Shown: positions 27,030 to 35,694, counted from the first letter of the stretch. The stretch: DNA of 64,000 nt from CAZAQV01 sp964487255 (GCA_964487255.1 CAZAQV010000006.1:62001-126000), one strand, 5' to 3'. The notes: generated from the letters alone by a model not told the origin. Made by a program: numbers and translations.

Positions 27030-28328
27030 CTATTGTTCCGCACTCAGAGGGGATTTTGCAATCTGTACGCGAGCGACTCGACGATTTCTCACATCGAGTA
27101 CACGAATCGTAAATGGAGGGCACTGGATCGTGTCACCCGGCCGTGCCAGGCGCCCGAGTTTGGAGACGACGAATCCTCCGACCGTGTCAGACTCCGAATG
27201 ACCTTCGAGTTCGAGCCCTTTGATATGCAGCTCTGCGCGGGGCAACGAACCGTCAACCCAATATACCCCTGACGTTCGTTCGAGGACGCGGGGCGCCTCG
27301 CTGTCGTGTTCGTCCTGAATCTCTCCGACGATTTCCTCGAGCACGTCCTCAAGGGTCACTAGGCCACTGGTCCCGCCATACTCGTCGACCACGATCGCCA
27401 GATGGGAGCGTGTCTTCTGGAACTCGGTCAAAAGCGCGCCAACTTGCCTCCCCTCGGGCACGAAAACGGGATCACGTTTGACATCCATGAGCGAAACCTG
27501 CTCGTTGCGTGCCTGATGAACCAGCAAATCCTTTACGTAGACATAACCGACGATACGATCAGGATCGCCTTCCTCACACAACGGATAGCGACTAAACCCG
27601 TGTGTACCAGCAAGTTTGAGGCAATGCGCGGGCTCATCTTCCGTGGAGGCGACAATCATGTCCACGCGGGGGACCATGATGCTGCGCACCAAACGACTGC
27701 TCGTTTCAATCACGCGCTCGAGCAAGTCGGTCGTTCTCGACTCGCCTCGCCGACCGAACGACGCGCGCACCAAGAGTCGAATTTCGTCGGCCGAGATCTC
27801 CCCCTCGGTGACAGGGGGAAGACGCATGAGGCGCAGGATAAAGTTGGACAGGCTATTGAGTACCCAGAGCGGTGCGAAAGACACACGATAGAACAAGAAC
27901 AACGGCCGCGCGCAGTAGCGTGACATGGTTTCCGGTCGCAAGATGGCGAGCGATTTCGGAACGATCTCGCCCACGACGATGTGCAGGATGGAAATCACAA
28001 TAAAGGCCAGTACGGCGGCGATCCGATGCGCATCGTCTGGCGAAACCTGGAAGTAAGTAAAGGCAGGCTGTAGGATATGAACCAAGGCCGATTCGCCGAG
28101 CCAGCCAAGGGCGAGCGACGCCAGGGTAATGCCGAGCTGGGTCGCAGACAGATACTCGTCGAGTTTGTGTGTCAGTTTGAGTGCCAACCGCGCCTTCTGA
28201 TCGCCGTTATCGGACAGTGCTTCGAGCGCGGACGGCCGAACCTTTGCCAGCGCAAACTCCGCCGCCACGAAAAAAGCGTTGGCGGCGACGCAAGCGAGCG
28301 CCAGGAACAAGGCAAGCGTCGGGTTCAT
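27030..28328 (-). CDS. CNNM/CorB-CorC family membrane transporter (hemolysin-family)
   Basis: A 432-residue inner-membrane protein with the standard three-part design. The DUF21/CNNM helices (LALFLALACVAANAFFVAAEFALAKVR, then LGITLASLALGWLGE and VLAFIVISILHIVVGEIVPKSLAI) come first. A CBS pair (RSIMVPRVDMIVAS through AIVVDEYGGTSGLVTLEDVLEEIVGEIQDE) is next, and a CorC-HlyC domain ends the protein. Homologues are linked to Mg2+ efflux or Co2+ resistance. The frame is open for 63 codons upstream, but MNPTLALF is the family start. It overlaps the sigma factor gene region and follows the H1-like gene by 28 bp. Confidence 0.92.
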   Translation of the reverse strand: MNPTLALFLALACVAANAFFVAAEFALAKVRPSALEALSDNGDQKARLALKLTHKLDEYLSATQLGITLASLALGWLGESALVHILQPAFTYFQVSPDDAHRIAAVLAFIVISILHIVVGEIVPKSLAILRPETMSRYCARPLFLFYRVSFAPLWVLNSLSNFILRLMRLPPVTEGEISADEIRLLVRASFGRRGESRTTDLLERVIETSSRLVRSIMVPRVDMIVASTEDEPAHCLKLAGTHGFSRYPLCEEGDPDRIVGYVYVKDLLVHQARNEQVSLMDVKRDPVFVPEGRQVGALLTEFQKTRSHLAIVVDEYGGTSGLVTLEDVLEEIVGEIQDEHDSEAPRVLERTSGVYWVDGSLPRAELHIKGLELEGHSESDTVGGFVVSKLGRLARPGDTIQCPPFTIRVLDVRNRRVARVQIAKSPLSAEQ

Positions 28329-28356
28329 CGGGGCGCTGACCCGCCAGCCTTCATCG

Positions 28357-29058
28357 TCAGCGGTTGCGGAGCCACTTACGGATTCCTTTACCCACGAGAA
28401 CGCTGATTTCCCGAGCGATTGCGATGCCTTCGCGCAGACCGTCCAACCCCTTACGCAGGCGGTCGCTTTCTCGTGAAGCCGGGGGAAGTGACATGCGCTT
28501 GGGCTCGCCAGACTCAAGCTTTGTCTCAGCCGGGGACGGCGGCGAAGTCGACCGCTCTCGGGGTTGCCGTTCGTCGACTTGTGCTAGCTCAGGCGGTTGA
28601 GCCAACGCGGTCGGAGCGGCGGCGGCCTTGCGCTTCGCCGCTGCCTTGCGTCTGGCGGACGATGTGGCTTTCGTAGGCGACTTCTTCTTCGATGGCGATT
28701 TGCGTTTCGCGGGCGACTTGCGCGTTGCGGCCGACGCGGGCCTCGTCGAAGGTTTCTTTTTGGTCGACGTCTTCGTTGCTGCCGCCTTGCGCTTGGTTGC
28801 TGACGTAGCCTTTGAAGATGCCTTCGTTTTGGACGAGGGCTTGCGCTTCGCGGTCTCTATCCCTTCTGCAGGAGACGCAGGTTTCGAAGATGCCTTCGTT
28901 TTGGACCTAGACTTGCGCGTCGCCGGAGCCTTCGCCACGGCATCCGATCCTGCAGCGAGCTCCTTGATGGGACGCGCTTTCTTTCCCTTGCCGGACTTCT
29001 TTCCCTTCCGCTTCTTGGGCTTCGCGCGAGCCTTGCTCTTGGATTTGTCGGCGGCCAT
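28357..29058 (-). CDS. Histone H1-like Lys/Ala/Ser-rich protein
   Basis: A 233-residue highly basic protein. The first 175 residues are almost entirely Lys, Ala, Ser, Thr and Arg, with SPAKRKSPSKKKSPTKA-type repeats. This resembles the C-terminal tail of histone H1 and bacterial Hc1/AlgP-like proteins, so non-specific DNA binding and nucleoid compaction are likely. The C-terminus is different: a leucine-rich helical segment, DRLRKGLDGLREGIAIAREISVLVGKGIRKWLRNR, that could mediate dimerisation or membrane contact. ATG 29058 has a near-consensus promoter 12 bp upstream. Sequence composition makes exact homology unsafe. Adjacent CNNM and pilA genes offer no clear functional link. Confidence 0.75.
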   Translation of the reverse strand: MAADKSKSKARAKPKKRKGKKSGKGKKARPIKELAAGSDAVAKAPATRKSRSKTKASSKPASPAEGIETAKRKPSSKTKASSKATSATKRKAAATKTSTKKKPSTRPASAATRKSPAKRKSPSKKKSPTKATSSARRKAAAKRKAAAAPTALAQPPELAQVDERQPRERSTSPPSPAETKLESGEPKRMSLPPASRESDRLRKGLDGLREGIAIAREISVLVGKGIRKWLRNR

Positions 29059-29070
29059 GGTGCCGGGAAG

Positions 29071-29100
29071 TTTATAGATGAACTCTGCCACCCCATACAA
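29071..29100 (-). promoter_or_regulatory. Promoter of the H1-like gene
   Basis: On the minus strand, TTGTAT and TATAAA are separated by 18 bp. The predicted start is only a few bases before ATG 29058, giving a very short leader. It is divergent from the pilA promoter. Confidence 0.6.
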
Positions 29101-29168
29101 GTAGGATGCAGTAGGAAATTTCGAGCCCCGTCTATCCGGCAAAACTCGCGGTCAATCGCGGAATCGGC

Positions 29169-29174
29169 TAAAAT
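29169..29174 (+). promoter_or_regulatory. -10-like TAAAAT, probable leaderless start of pilA
   Basis: TAAAAT ends 6 nt before ATG 29181. TCGCGG is repeated in the -35 region (29146-29151 and 29156-29161). No GG-N10-GC sigma-54 element was found, although a sigma-54 activator gene faces pilA. Confidence 0.5.
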
Positions 29175-29180
29175 GAACAG

Positions 29181-29711
29181 ATGAGAAAGTTGCTCACGCG
29201 CCTCCGATCGCAGCGGTCCGGCTTCACCCTGATCGAGCTCATGATCGTCGTTGTGATCGTCGGTGTTCTGGCAGCTATCGCCATCCCCGTATTCACCTCG
29301 TATCTATACCGAACGAAGATTTCCGAGGCGCAAGGCTTCTTGGGTACCATCAAAGCACGACAGGAAAGCTATCGCTCTGAGTTCGGCCAGTACGCCGAAG
29401 TTCCGCTCAACCCGGGAACGACCCCCGGTGACATTGGAGAAAACCCGGTCGCCTGGACCGATCAGGCCGATTGGCTTCAGCTTGGCGCCGCGCCGGACGG
29501 CCCTGTGCGGTGCAATTACCGAACCGAGGCAGGCGCACCAGGGCAAACGCCGGACACGTCCTCGCCAGAAGCCACGTTGGCGAACACCAACAACTTCTGG
29601 TACGTGGCCGAAGGTTTTTGCGACCTCGATGCGGACGGCGTCGTGCTCTCCATGTGGACCACGAGCGAAACGAACTCAAGCGGGCTCAGCGAAGAAAAAG
29701 GCTGGGAGTAG
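29181..29711 (+). CDS. pilA: Type IV pilin / type II pseudopilin-like prepilin
   Basis: A 176-residue prepilin. The leader MRKLLTRLRSQRSG ends at the prepilin peptidase site G-FTLIELMIVVVIVGVLAAIAIPVFTSYLYRTKISEA, which has the required Phe+1 and Glu+5 and the long N-terminal helix. The globular part has two cysteines (VRCNYRTE and EGFCDLDADG) that could form the usual C-terminal disulfide loop. The length and the facing PilR-type regulator support a major pilin, although a pseudopilin cannot be ruled out without the assembly genes. It would be processed at the inner membrane and assembled into a fibre. The stop is 5 bp from the pilR stop (convergent). Confidence 0.85.
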   Translation: MRKLLTRLRSQRSGFTLIELMIVVVIVGVLAAIAIPVFTSYLYRTKISEAQGFLGTIKARQESYRSEFGQYAEVPLNPGTTPGDIGENPVAWTDQADWLQLGAAPDGPVRCNYRTEAGAPGQTPDTSSPEATLANTNNFWYVAEGFCDLDADGVVLSMWTTSETNSSGLSEEKGWE

Positions 29712-29716
29712 GGCGC

Positions 29717-31129
29717 CTAGTCCTTCTCACCGATCTCGTACTTCGCCAAACGATAACGAAACGATCGAAAGGTCATGCCGAGCAGTTTCGCTGCACGGGT
29801 GCGAACGCCTTCGGCTTCCTCGAGCGCCTTGAGCAGCAAGTCCTTTTCCACGTCTTCTAAATAATGCTCGAGGTTCATCCCGCCCGGAGGAAACTCACCG
29901 ACCGCATTGGGCGTTGTGGGTTGCACTGTGCTCGCGCCTGGAAGGTCATCGAGCGTAATCTGATCGCCGAGCGCCATCGTGACGGCGCGTTCGACAACAT
30001 TTTCGAGTTCTCGGACGTTGCCGCGATAAGGCTGACTGCATATCCAGCGCAGTGCATCGGCTCGAAACACCAGCTGCTTTGCGAGGTTTCGACTGTGTTT
30101 CTCAAGAAAATGTTGAGCAAGAAGTGGGATATCCTCAGGCCGTTCGCGAAGCGGGGGGAGCTCGAGTGTTATCACGTTGAGTCGATAGTAAAGGTCCTGC
30201 CTGAAGCTGCCGTCTTCGATCGCGCTTTCGAGGTCACGGTTGGTCGCGGCGATCACCCGAACGTCCGCCTGGATCTCACGAGAGGCGCCAACTGGACGAA
30301 TCTTGTGCTCCTGCAGTACGCGCAAAAGCTTGACCTGCAAAGCGGGCGGTAGCTCGCCCACTTCGTCGAGAAAGAGCGTCCCTTCGTGCGCCGAAAGATA
30401 AAGCCCCTCTTTATTTTGTGATGCGCCTGTGAACGCGCCTTTTACGTGGCCGAACAGTTCGCTCTCCATGAGGTTCTCCGGAAGCGCACCGCAGTTGACC
30501 GGAACGAACGCACCGGTTCTTCCGCTCAGGCGATGAAGCGCACGCGCGACCATCTCTTTGCCCGTTCCACTTTCTCCGGTGATAAGCACACTCGTCGGTG
30601 AAGGTGCGGCGCGCTCGACGAGCTGCATCACGCGCGTTAGGGGTCGGCTCTTGCCCACGATGGACGGGTCAGCGAAGACGCCGCCGACCTCCGCGCGAAG
30701 CCTCCGATTTTCGGAGAGGATGAGCCGCTTCTCGAGGGCCTTTTCGACGGTTGCTTTGATCTCCTCGTTTCGGAAGGGCTTCTCAACGTAATCGTAGGCT
30801 CCTTTGCGCATCGCATCGACCGCTTGCGCCGCCGAGGCATAGGCTGTGATGAGGACGACCTGTGTCGAGTCGTCCTTGTCTTGTGCTGCCTCAAGTACGT
30901 CCATACCGGAACCGTCGGGCATGCTGAGGTCGGTGACGATCACGTCGAATGCCGGCTGTGCGAGCAACAGCTCTTTGCACTCGCGAACACCGGAGGCGAC
31001 CCGTACGGCGTACCCCGCTCGCGTGAAGAGGATTCGCAGCATCTCGCGCAACGTCGACTCATCGTCGCAGACCAATAGTCGTGACGGCGCCAGGGTTCCG
31101 GAAAGCTGTCTCGGCCTGGCGTCTGTCAA
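29717..31129 (-). CDS. pilR: Sigma-54-dependent response regulator, PilR-like
   Basis: A 470-residue NtrC-family regulator. The receiver domain is first (VCDDESTLREMLRILF, phospho-acceptor Asp in VIVTDLSMPDGSG, Lys in YVEKPF). The AAA+ domain follows, with Walker A GESGTGKE, the sigma-54 contact loop GAFTGA, Walker B TLFLDEVGEL and arginine finger region YYRLNVITLELPPLRER. The C-terminal Fis-type helix-turn-helix (TRAAKLLGMTFRSFRYRLAKYEI) is of the PilR type. No PilS kinase is adjacent; the double-GAF kinase 1 kb away is a possible partner. The start is uncertain: TTG 31129 (TTGA overlap with the small upstream gene) or GTG 31204. Confidence 0.88.
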   Translation of the reverse strand: MTDARPRQLSGTLAPSRLLVCDDESTLREMLRILFTRAGYAVRVASGVRECKELLLAQPAFDVIVTDLSMPDGSGMDVLEAAQDKDDSTQVVLITAYASAAQAVDAMRKGAYDYVEKPFRNEEIKATVEKALEKRLILSENRRLRAEVGGVFADPSIVGKSRPLTRVMQLVERAAPSPTSVLITGESGTGKEMVARALHRLSGRTGAFVPVNCGALPENLMESELFGHVKGAFTGASQNKEGLYLSAHEGTLFLDEVGELPPALQVKLLRVLQEHKIRPVGASREIQADVRVIAATNRDLESAIEDGSFRQDLYYRLNVITLELPPLRERPEDIPLLAQHFLEKHSRNLAKQLVFRADALRWICSQPYRGNVRELENVVERAVTMALGDQITLDDLPGASTVQPTTPNAVGEFPPGGMNLEHYLEDVEKDLLLKALEEAEGVRTRAAKLLGMTFRSFRYRLAKYEIGEKD

Positions 31130-31407
31130 AACCCGGTTCGCTGTTCGTGCCCGCCCTTGCGAGGCCGCACCTGTATCCCGTGCGCAGCGCTGAGCAACAC
31201 GCACATCCGACCGCGATTTTCACGCAGGTCTAGCTCCAGCAGATCGTCGATGATGGTAAGCGACTGAACGTGTTGGACGGCCATGGCCTGACCGGGCTCA
31301 CCAACCAACACCGTGCACTCAACATCGTCGGGCACCTCCACGCTGCCATCGCTACCTGGTTTTTCTAGGACCCGCTCGACCATGCGAGAGAAACTGCTGG
31401 CGCTCAT
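31126..31407 (-). CDS. Small protein of unknown function upstream of pilR
   Basis: A 93-residue protein beginning MSASSFSRMVERVLEKPGSDG. The middle reads VEVPDDVECTVLVGEPGQAMAVQHVQSLTIIDDLLELDLRENRGRMCVLLS, an alternating strand/helix pattern, and the C-terminus is basic. I do not recognise it. ATG 31407 is preceded by AGAGG inside the palindrome AGAGGATTCCTCT, so ribosome access could be controlled. Its stop overlaps the likely pilR TTG start (TTGA), which links it to the regulator. It could be a small cytoplasmic partner, but this is only context. Confidence 0.65.
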   Translation of the reverse strand: MSASSFSRMVERVLEKPGSDGSVEVPDDVECTVLVGEPGQAMAVQHVQSLTIIDDLLELDLRENRGRMCVLLSAAHGIQVRPRKGGHEQRTGF

Positions 31408-31455
31408 AGAGGAATCCTCTCGGTGTTCCGCGTGCTCGTCAAGCCTGACTTTTGG

Positions 31456-31461
31456 TACACT
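31456..31461 (+). promoter_or_regulatory. -10-like TACACT, probable leaderless start of the PEGA gene
   Basis: TACACT ends exactly 6 nt before GTG 31468. The hexamer and spacing are identical to those at the RCC1 gene (5009-5021). No Shine-Dalgarno sequence is present. Confidence 0.55.
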
Positions 31462-31467
31462 GCGATT

Positions 31468-32157
31468 GTGAATCGCGCGCCCCACATTGTGGCGACACTG
31501 GTCGCTGGACTGGTCCTGCTGCTGCCGTCCAACGCCCTTGCCCAAAAAGACGGCACCCTCGTGCTCGAGGGTGAGGCCGACGGTGCGCAGGTAATCGTGG
31601 ACGGGGTCGTCGTCGGAGAGTTACCGATCGAACCGTTTCCACTGGCGGCCGGCAACCACAGCCTGCGCATTGAGAAGCCCGGTTTCACCGAATACGCAGA
31701 GGTCATTGAAATTCGACCGGGAAGAAAGACGGTCATCGAGGTCGAGCTCTATGCGCTCTCCATGATCGTGGACCTCGAAACCGTCCCGGAGACTGCGCGG
31801 GTACTGGTCGATGGAAAGTACATCGGTGACAGTCCGATCCAGCTCGACCTGCTGCCCGGCGATCACGTCGTCGAAATCCGAGCAGAGCAACACCACCCGA
31901 CCGAACACAAGATCAACGCAACTGCGGGCATTCAAGAACCGCTGCTCCTGGAACTTGAACCGTTTAGCGAACAGGAGCTCGCGGCCATTGCCGAGGAGAA
32001 GGAGCCGGGGTGGTACGAGGAGCCGGCAGTTTGGTTGGCCGTCGGGGGAGGCGTTCTCGTCATCGCCGGAACGGTGATCTTAATCGCTGCCGTGAGCAGC
32101 AGCAGTAGTTCGCAGGTAGACGCCTTTTGCGAAACTGGTTGTGAACGTCTGCCATGA
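31468..32157 (+). CDS. Secreted/membrane protein with tandem PEGA domains
   Basis: A 229-residue exported protein. The GTG start begins a Sec signal, MNRAPHIVATLVAGLVLLLPSNALAQ. Two PEGA-type repeats follow: GTLVLEGEADGAQVIVDGVVVGELPIEPFPLAAGNHSLRIEKPGF and a second copy (TARVLVDGKYIGDSPIQLDLLPGDHVVEIRAEQ). A C-terminal transmembrane helix (WLAVGGGVLVIAGTVILIAAV) and a short Ser-rich tail with two cysteines follow. PEGA domains are thought to bind surface polysaccharide or protein. The stop overlaps the histidine kinase start (ATGA), so the two may form a sensing unit. Confidence 0.82.
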   Translation: MNRAPHIVATLVAGLVLLLPSNALAQKDGTLVLEGEADGAQVIVDGVVVGELPIEPFPLAAGNHSLRIEKPGFTEYAEVIEIRPGRKTVIEVELYALSMIVDLETVPETARVLVDGKYIGDSPIQLDLLPGDHVVEIRAEQHHPTEHKINATAGIQEPLLLELEPFSEQELAAIAEEKEPGWYEEPAVWLAVGGGVLVIAGTVILIAAVSSSSSSQVDAFCETGCERLP

Positions 32158-33935
32158 CTGGCCCTCGCGACTCTGGGCGTGATAAGGCGCGACTCGAAGC
32201 ACTGCGAGACGTTTCTTCGTCACTGAGCGCGTCACTCGACATTACCGAGAACCTGTATGAGCTCCTAGACAGAATTGCGGCGGTGCTCAAGTCAGAGCGC
32301 GCACTGCTTTTTCAGGCCGGAAACAAGGGACTCGTCGCCCACGTGCGCGAAGGGCGAGAGCGACACGAAATACGTTTCGCTCCCGGCGAAGGCATTGCGG
32401 GTGATGTGGCCAAGACGGGTCGCATCGCCAATGTTAAGGACGCGTACCAGGACCCACGTTTTCATGGCGTATGGGACCAACGCATGGGGAGTCGTACAAG
32501 AACCTTGCTCGCAGTCCCGCTACGCAATGCAGCATCGCGCGTGACGGGCGTCCTGCAGGTCGTGAACCGTCGAGACGGCACATACACCGACGAGGACGTC
32601 GTCATGGCGGAGACCCTCGCCGGTCAGCTAGCGGTCGCACTTGAAAATTCACGACTCTTCACCTCCGTAGTCGACAAGAACATGGAGCTACTCGAGGCCA
32701 AGGAGCAGCTCGAGTCCAGGGTCCAAGAACTCGATGCGTTGTACGAGATCGCGTCCGTTGCAGCGTCTTCGGCGACGCTTGATGAGATGTTGAGCGGCAT
32801 CATCGCCCGCGCCATGCGTGCCATGCAGGTTGACGCGGCCGCGATCTATATCGAAGGTCAACCGATGGGTGAGCTTCGCTTCCGCGTGGCAACCGACGTC
32901 GAGCAAGCCAGCGTGCAGGTCGTGCGCGTCCCGGCAGGAGAGGGGATTTCGGGCTGGGTCGCGAAACACGGGCGTGCGTTACGGCTCGTCGACGTGGCGC
33001 GCAACGCACAGTTCTCCGACAACATTGCCGAACGCGTGCGCTACATTCCACGACGCGTGCTGTCGGTCCCTCTTTCGTGGGACCAGGGCAGAGGCGCGCT
33101 CTCGCTGTTCGATAAGCGCGGCGGAGATGAGGCCTTTACCGACGAAGATATGCGCATCGCTGTCATGCTTTCGAAGCACGTCGCGAGCGCGATTGGCCTG
33201 GCTTTGGCGCGGATCCGCCGCGACAACGAACAGCGGCTCAGTGCCATTGGCCAGTTTATGTCCGGTGTGCTTCACGACATGAAAACGCCGATGGCAGTCA
33301 TCCAGGGCTACGTGCAATTGATGACGAAGGAAGAAGATCCCGATGACCGACGCCAGTACGCCGACGTGATCGCGAAGCAGCTCTCGCACATCCAAGCCAT
33401 GACTCAGGAAACACTCGCTTTCGCCCGTGGTGATACGAAGGTCTGGATTCGAAAGGTACTGCTCAACCATTTCTTTGAAGAGCTTGCAGAGCAAATCAAG
33501 CTGCAGGTCGAGGGCCGAAACATCCAGTTCCGCCTTACGCTCTCGGACCGAGGCGTCGCCTACTTCGACCCGCACAAGATGGTGCGCGCAATTCACAACC
33601 TCGTTCGCAACTCGATTCAAGCTCTGGGCAAACGCGGCGGAAAACTCGAACTCAAAGTCGACAGAAACACCAGCGGTGCATTGCGCATCCGTACAGTCGA
33701 CAATGGTCCGGGTATCCCTGAAGAGATCAGAGAGCGCCTTTTCGAGTCTTTCTCTACCCATGGAAAGGCCACCGGTACCGGCCTTGGCCTGGCGATCGTC
33801 AAAGCGGTCGCCGATGAGCATGGCGGCACCGTTTCGTTTCGCTCGAAGCCCGGCCTCACAGAGTTCACACTCGAAATACCCGATCAAGCAGAACAGAGCC
33901 CCTCGTTGGCTTCCAAGGCACTGAGCAGCGGCTAG
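32154..33935 (+). CDS. Double-GAF sensor histidine kinase
   Basis: A 593-residue soluble kinase. The first GAF domain lies at about residues 15-165 and the second at about 195-345 (LYEIASVAASSATLDEMLSGII). The HisKA helix has the phospho-accepting His in SGVLHDMKTPMAVIQGYVQLM near 376. The ATPase domain has the N box NLVRNSIQALGKRGG, G1 VDNGPGIPEEIRERLF and G2 GTGLGLAIVKAVADEHGG. No transmembrane segment is present, so it senses a cytoplasmic signal through GAF. It is translated with the PEGA protein (ATGA overlap) and lacks a receiver. PilR nearby is a possible but unproven partner. Confidence 0.9.
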   Translation: MTGPRDSGRDKARLEALRDVSSSLSASLDITENLYELLDRIAAVLKSERALLFQAGNKGLVAHVREGRERHEIRFAPGEGIAGDVAKTGRIANVKDAYQDPRFHGVWDQRMGSRTRTLLAVPLRNAASRVTGVLQVVNRRDGTYTDEDVVMAETLAGQLAVALENSRLFTSVVDKNMELLEAKEQLESRVQELDALYEIASVAASSATLDEMLSGIIARAMRAMQVDAAAIYIEGQPMGELRFRVATDVEQASVQVVRVPAGEGISGWVAKHGRALRLVDVARNAQFSDNIAERVRYIPRRVLSVPLSWDQGRGALSLFDKRGGDEAFTDEDMRIAVMLSKHVASAIGLALARIRRDNEQRLSAIGQFMSGVLHDMKTPMAVIQGYVQLMTKEEDPDDRRQYADVIAKQLSHIQAMTQETLAFARGDTKVWIRKVLLNHFFEELAEQIKLQVEGRNIQFRLTLSDRGVAYFDPHKMVRAIHNLVRNSIQALGKRGGKLELKVDRNTSGALRIRTVDNGPGIPEEIRERLFESFSTHGKATGTGLGLAIVKAVADEHGGTVSFRSKPGLTEFTLEIPDQAEQSPSLASKALSSG

Positions 33936-33951
33936 GTCGCAAGTGCGCCAG

Positions 33952-34809
33952 CTAGAGCAACTTCATCAATAGTCGGTCGAGTTCGTCGTAGGAACTGTAG
34001 TGCAGCTCCAGTCGACCTTTTCCTTTTCTGTCGACCACACGCGTAACACAGCCGAGCTTCTTAGCGACCCGGTTCTCCAGGTCACGCACATTCGCCGAGG
34101 GCTTATCCGCCTTTTTTGCTGCAGACTCATCGTTCGATCTTTGCCGCGTTTGACGCTCGGTTTCGCGCACGCTCCAGCTTTTTTGAACGGCCCGTCGCGC
34201 AAGTTGACGCATCGCACCCGCGGTGGGTGCACCGAGAAGTGCGCGACCATGTCCTTCGCTCAGCGACCCGTCCTCGACGAGCTCAAGCACCTCTTGGGGT
34301 AGCTTGAGTAATCGGAGCGCGTTGGAAATCGTTGAACGATCTTTGCCGACGCGCTTGGCCAGCTCTTCTTGGGTGTAGCCGTACTCCTCGACCAAGCGTG
34401 AGAACGCTTGTGCGGTCTCTATAGGGTTGAGCTCTTCGCGCTGCAGATTTTCGACGAGGGCAGCTTCGAAAGCTTCCTTGTCGGACAGTTCGCGCACAAA
34501 GATGGGGACTTCTTTGAGGCCCGCCAGTTGCGCCGCGCGCCACCGTCTCTCGCCGGCGATGAGTGCGAAACCGCCTTGCTTTCTTTCACGCACCAGCAGT
34601 GGCTCAAGCACCCCCACGGACTTGATCGAATCTGCGAGTTCACGCAGCGGCCCGTCGTCGAACGTCTTTCGCGGCTGCTCGCGATTTGGATAGACGTCTT
34701 CGATGCGCGCGGTGAGCATCGAAGGCGTGCCACCGGACGGAGCTTTTGGAAGCATGGCATCGAGTCCGCGGCCCAAGCGAGGACGCCGGCCACTACTTTT
34801 GGGGCTCAC
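33952..34809 (-). CDS. parB: Chromosome partitioning protein ParB
   Basis: A 285-residue CTP-dependent clamp that loads at parS sites. The N-terminus RRPRLGRGLDAMLP precedes the Par nuclease-like core with FALIAGERRWRAAQLAGLKEVPIFVRE (GERRxR catalytic and CTP motif). The helix-turn-helix region EEYGYTQEELAKRVGKDRSTISNALRLLKLP follows, and the dimerisation end is GRLELHYSSYDELDRLLMKLL. It overlaps parA (parA first). No parS match was seen in the window. Convergent with the sensor kinase. Confidence 0.95.
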   Translation of the reverse strand: MSPKSSGRRPRLGRGLDAMLPKAPSGGTPSMLTARIEDVYPNREQPRKTFDDGPLRELADSIKSVGVLEPLLVRERKQGGFALIAGERRWRAAQLAGLKEVPIFVRELSDKEAFEAALVENLQREELNPIETAQAFSRLVEEYGYTQEELAKRVGKDRSTISNALRLLKLPQEVLELVEDGSLSEGHGRALLGAPTAGAMRQLARRAVQKSWSVRETERQTRQRSNDESAAKKADKPSANVRDLENRVAKKLGCVTRVVDRKGKGRLELHYSSYDELDRLLMKLL

Positions 34810-35576
34810 GCCGCGGCCTCCGGCAACCCATCGAGAATCTCACGTGCCAGGTTCAAGTACCCGTAAGCACCACGCGAGGCGGCATCGTAAAGCAGCACGG
34901 GTTTGCCATGCGAAGGCGCCTCCGCGAGCCGAATGTTGCGCGGAATGACAGTCTCGTAGACCGGAAAGTGTCGCTTGACTTCCTCTGCGACCTCACGGGC
35001 AAGGTTGTTGCGCGCGTCGTACATCGTGAGCAGAACACCGTGAATCTCTAGGTCTGGGTTGGGGCCAGCCTTCACGCGTGCAATGGTATCGGTCAGCTGT
35101 GAAAGGCCTTCGAGCGCGTAGTACTCGCACTGCAGGGGCACCACAACGTGATGCGCAGCGCTTAGCGCGTTGATGGTCAGCATGCCGAGCGACGGAGGGC
35201 AGTCGATGACCACGAAATCGAAATCGTCGTCGACTTGCTTAAGTGCTTCGTCGAGCCGGTGGTTTCGGTCCTCGATCTCGTAGAGCTCCATCTCCACGGC
35301 CGAAAGATCGCGATTTGCTGGCAAGACACTGAGCATGGGCAAGTCGGTCGTGAGGATGCACTCGCTAACAGGAGCCTCATCGATCAACACCGAGTAGCTG
35401 CTTTGCTCGGTTTCGTCCGGCGAAAAGCCCACACCACTGGTGGCGTTGCCCTGCGCGTCGAGGTCGACCAGAAGCACCCGCTGTTCGGCAACCGCCAGCC
35501 CCGCAGCGAGGTTGACCGCGGTCGTCGTCTTGCCAACGCCACCTTTTTGATTGGCTATCGCTATCCGATGGGCCAT
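34806..35576 (-). CDS. parA: Chromosome partitioning ATPase ParA (Soj)
   Basis: A 256-residue deviant-Walker ATPase. KGGVGKTTTAVNLAAGL at residues 10-26 carries the signature lysine pair. The second motif is DLDAQGNATSGVG, followed by DFVVIDCPPSLGMLTINAL. It forms nucleoid gradients that pull ParB-parS complexes. It overlaps parB by four bases. Usual neighbours such as rsmG and mnmG are not present here. ATG 35576 has no obvious Shine-Dalgarno sequence. Confidence 0.95.
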   Translation of the reverse strand: MAHRIAIANQKGGVGKTTTAVNLAAGLAVAEQRVLLVDLDAQGNATSGVGFSPDETEQSSYSVLIDEAPVSECILTTDLPMLSVLPANRDLSAVEMELYEIEDRNHRLDEALKQVDDDFDFVVIDCPPSLGMLTINALSAAHHVVVPLQCEYYALEGLSQLTDTIARVKAGPNPDLEIHGVLLTMYDARNNLAREVAEEVKRHFPVYETVIPRNIRLAEAPSHGKPVLLYDAASRGAYGYLNLAREILDGLPEAAA

Positions 35577-35694
35577 CCGGAAGGTTTCATCTACCCCGAA
35601 TGGCCACTGAATACCAATCGAGATCGCGACTTATGCCTGCCGGAAGGTTGCACAACGCTTTTTTTTCTTGAGAGTAGGTAGAGGTGGTAGCGTG

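Noticed and set aside
29060..29180. Sigma-54 promoter for pilA
   Set aside because: No TGGCAC-N5-TTGC-like element with a GG/GC spacing of ten bases was found.
34835..34848. CTCACGTGCCAG near parA as a parS site
   Set aside because: It has only the central CACGTG and lacks the TGTTTCACGTGAAACA-type arms.
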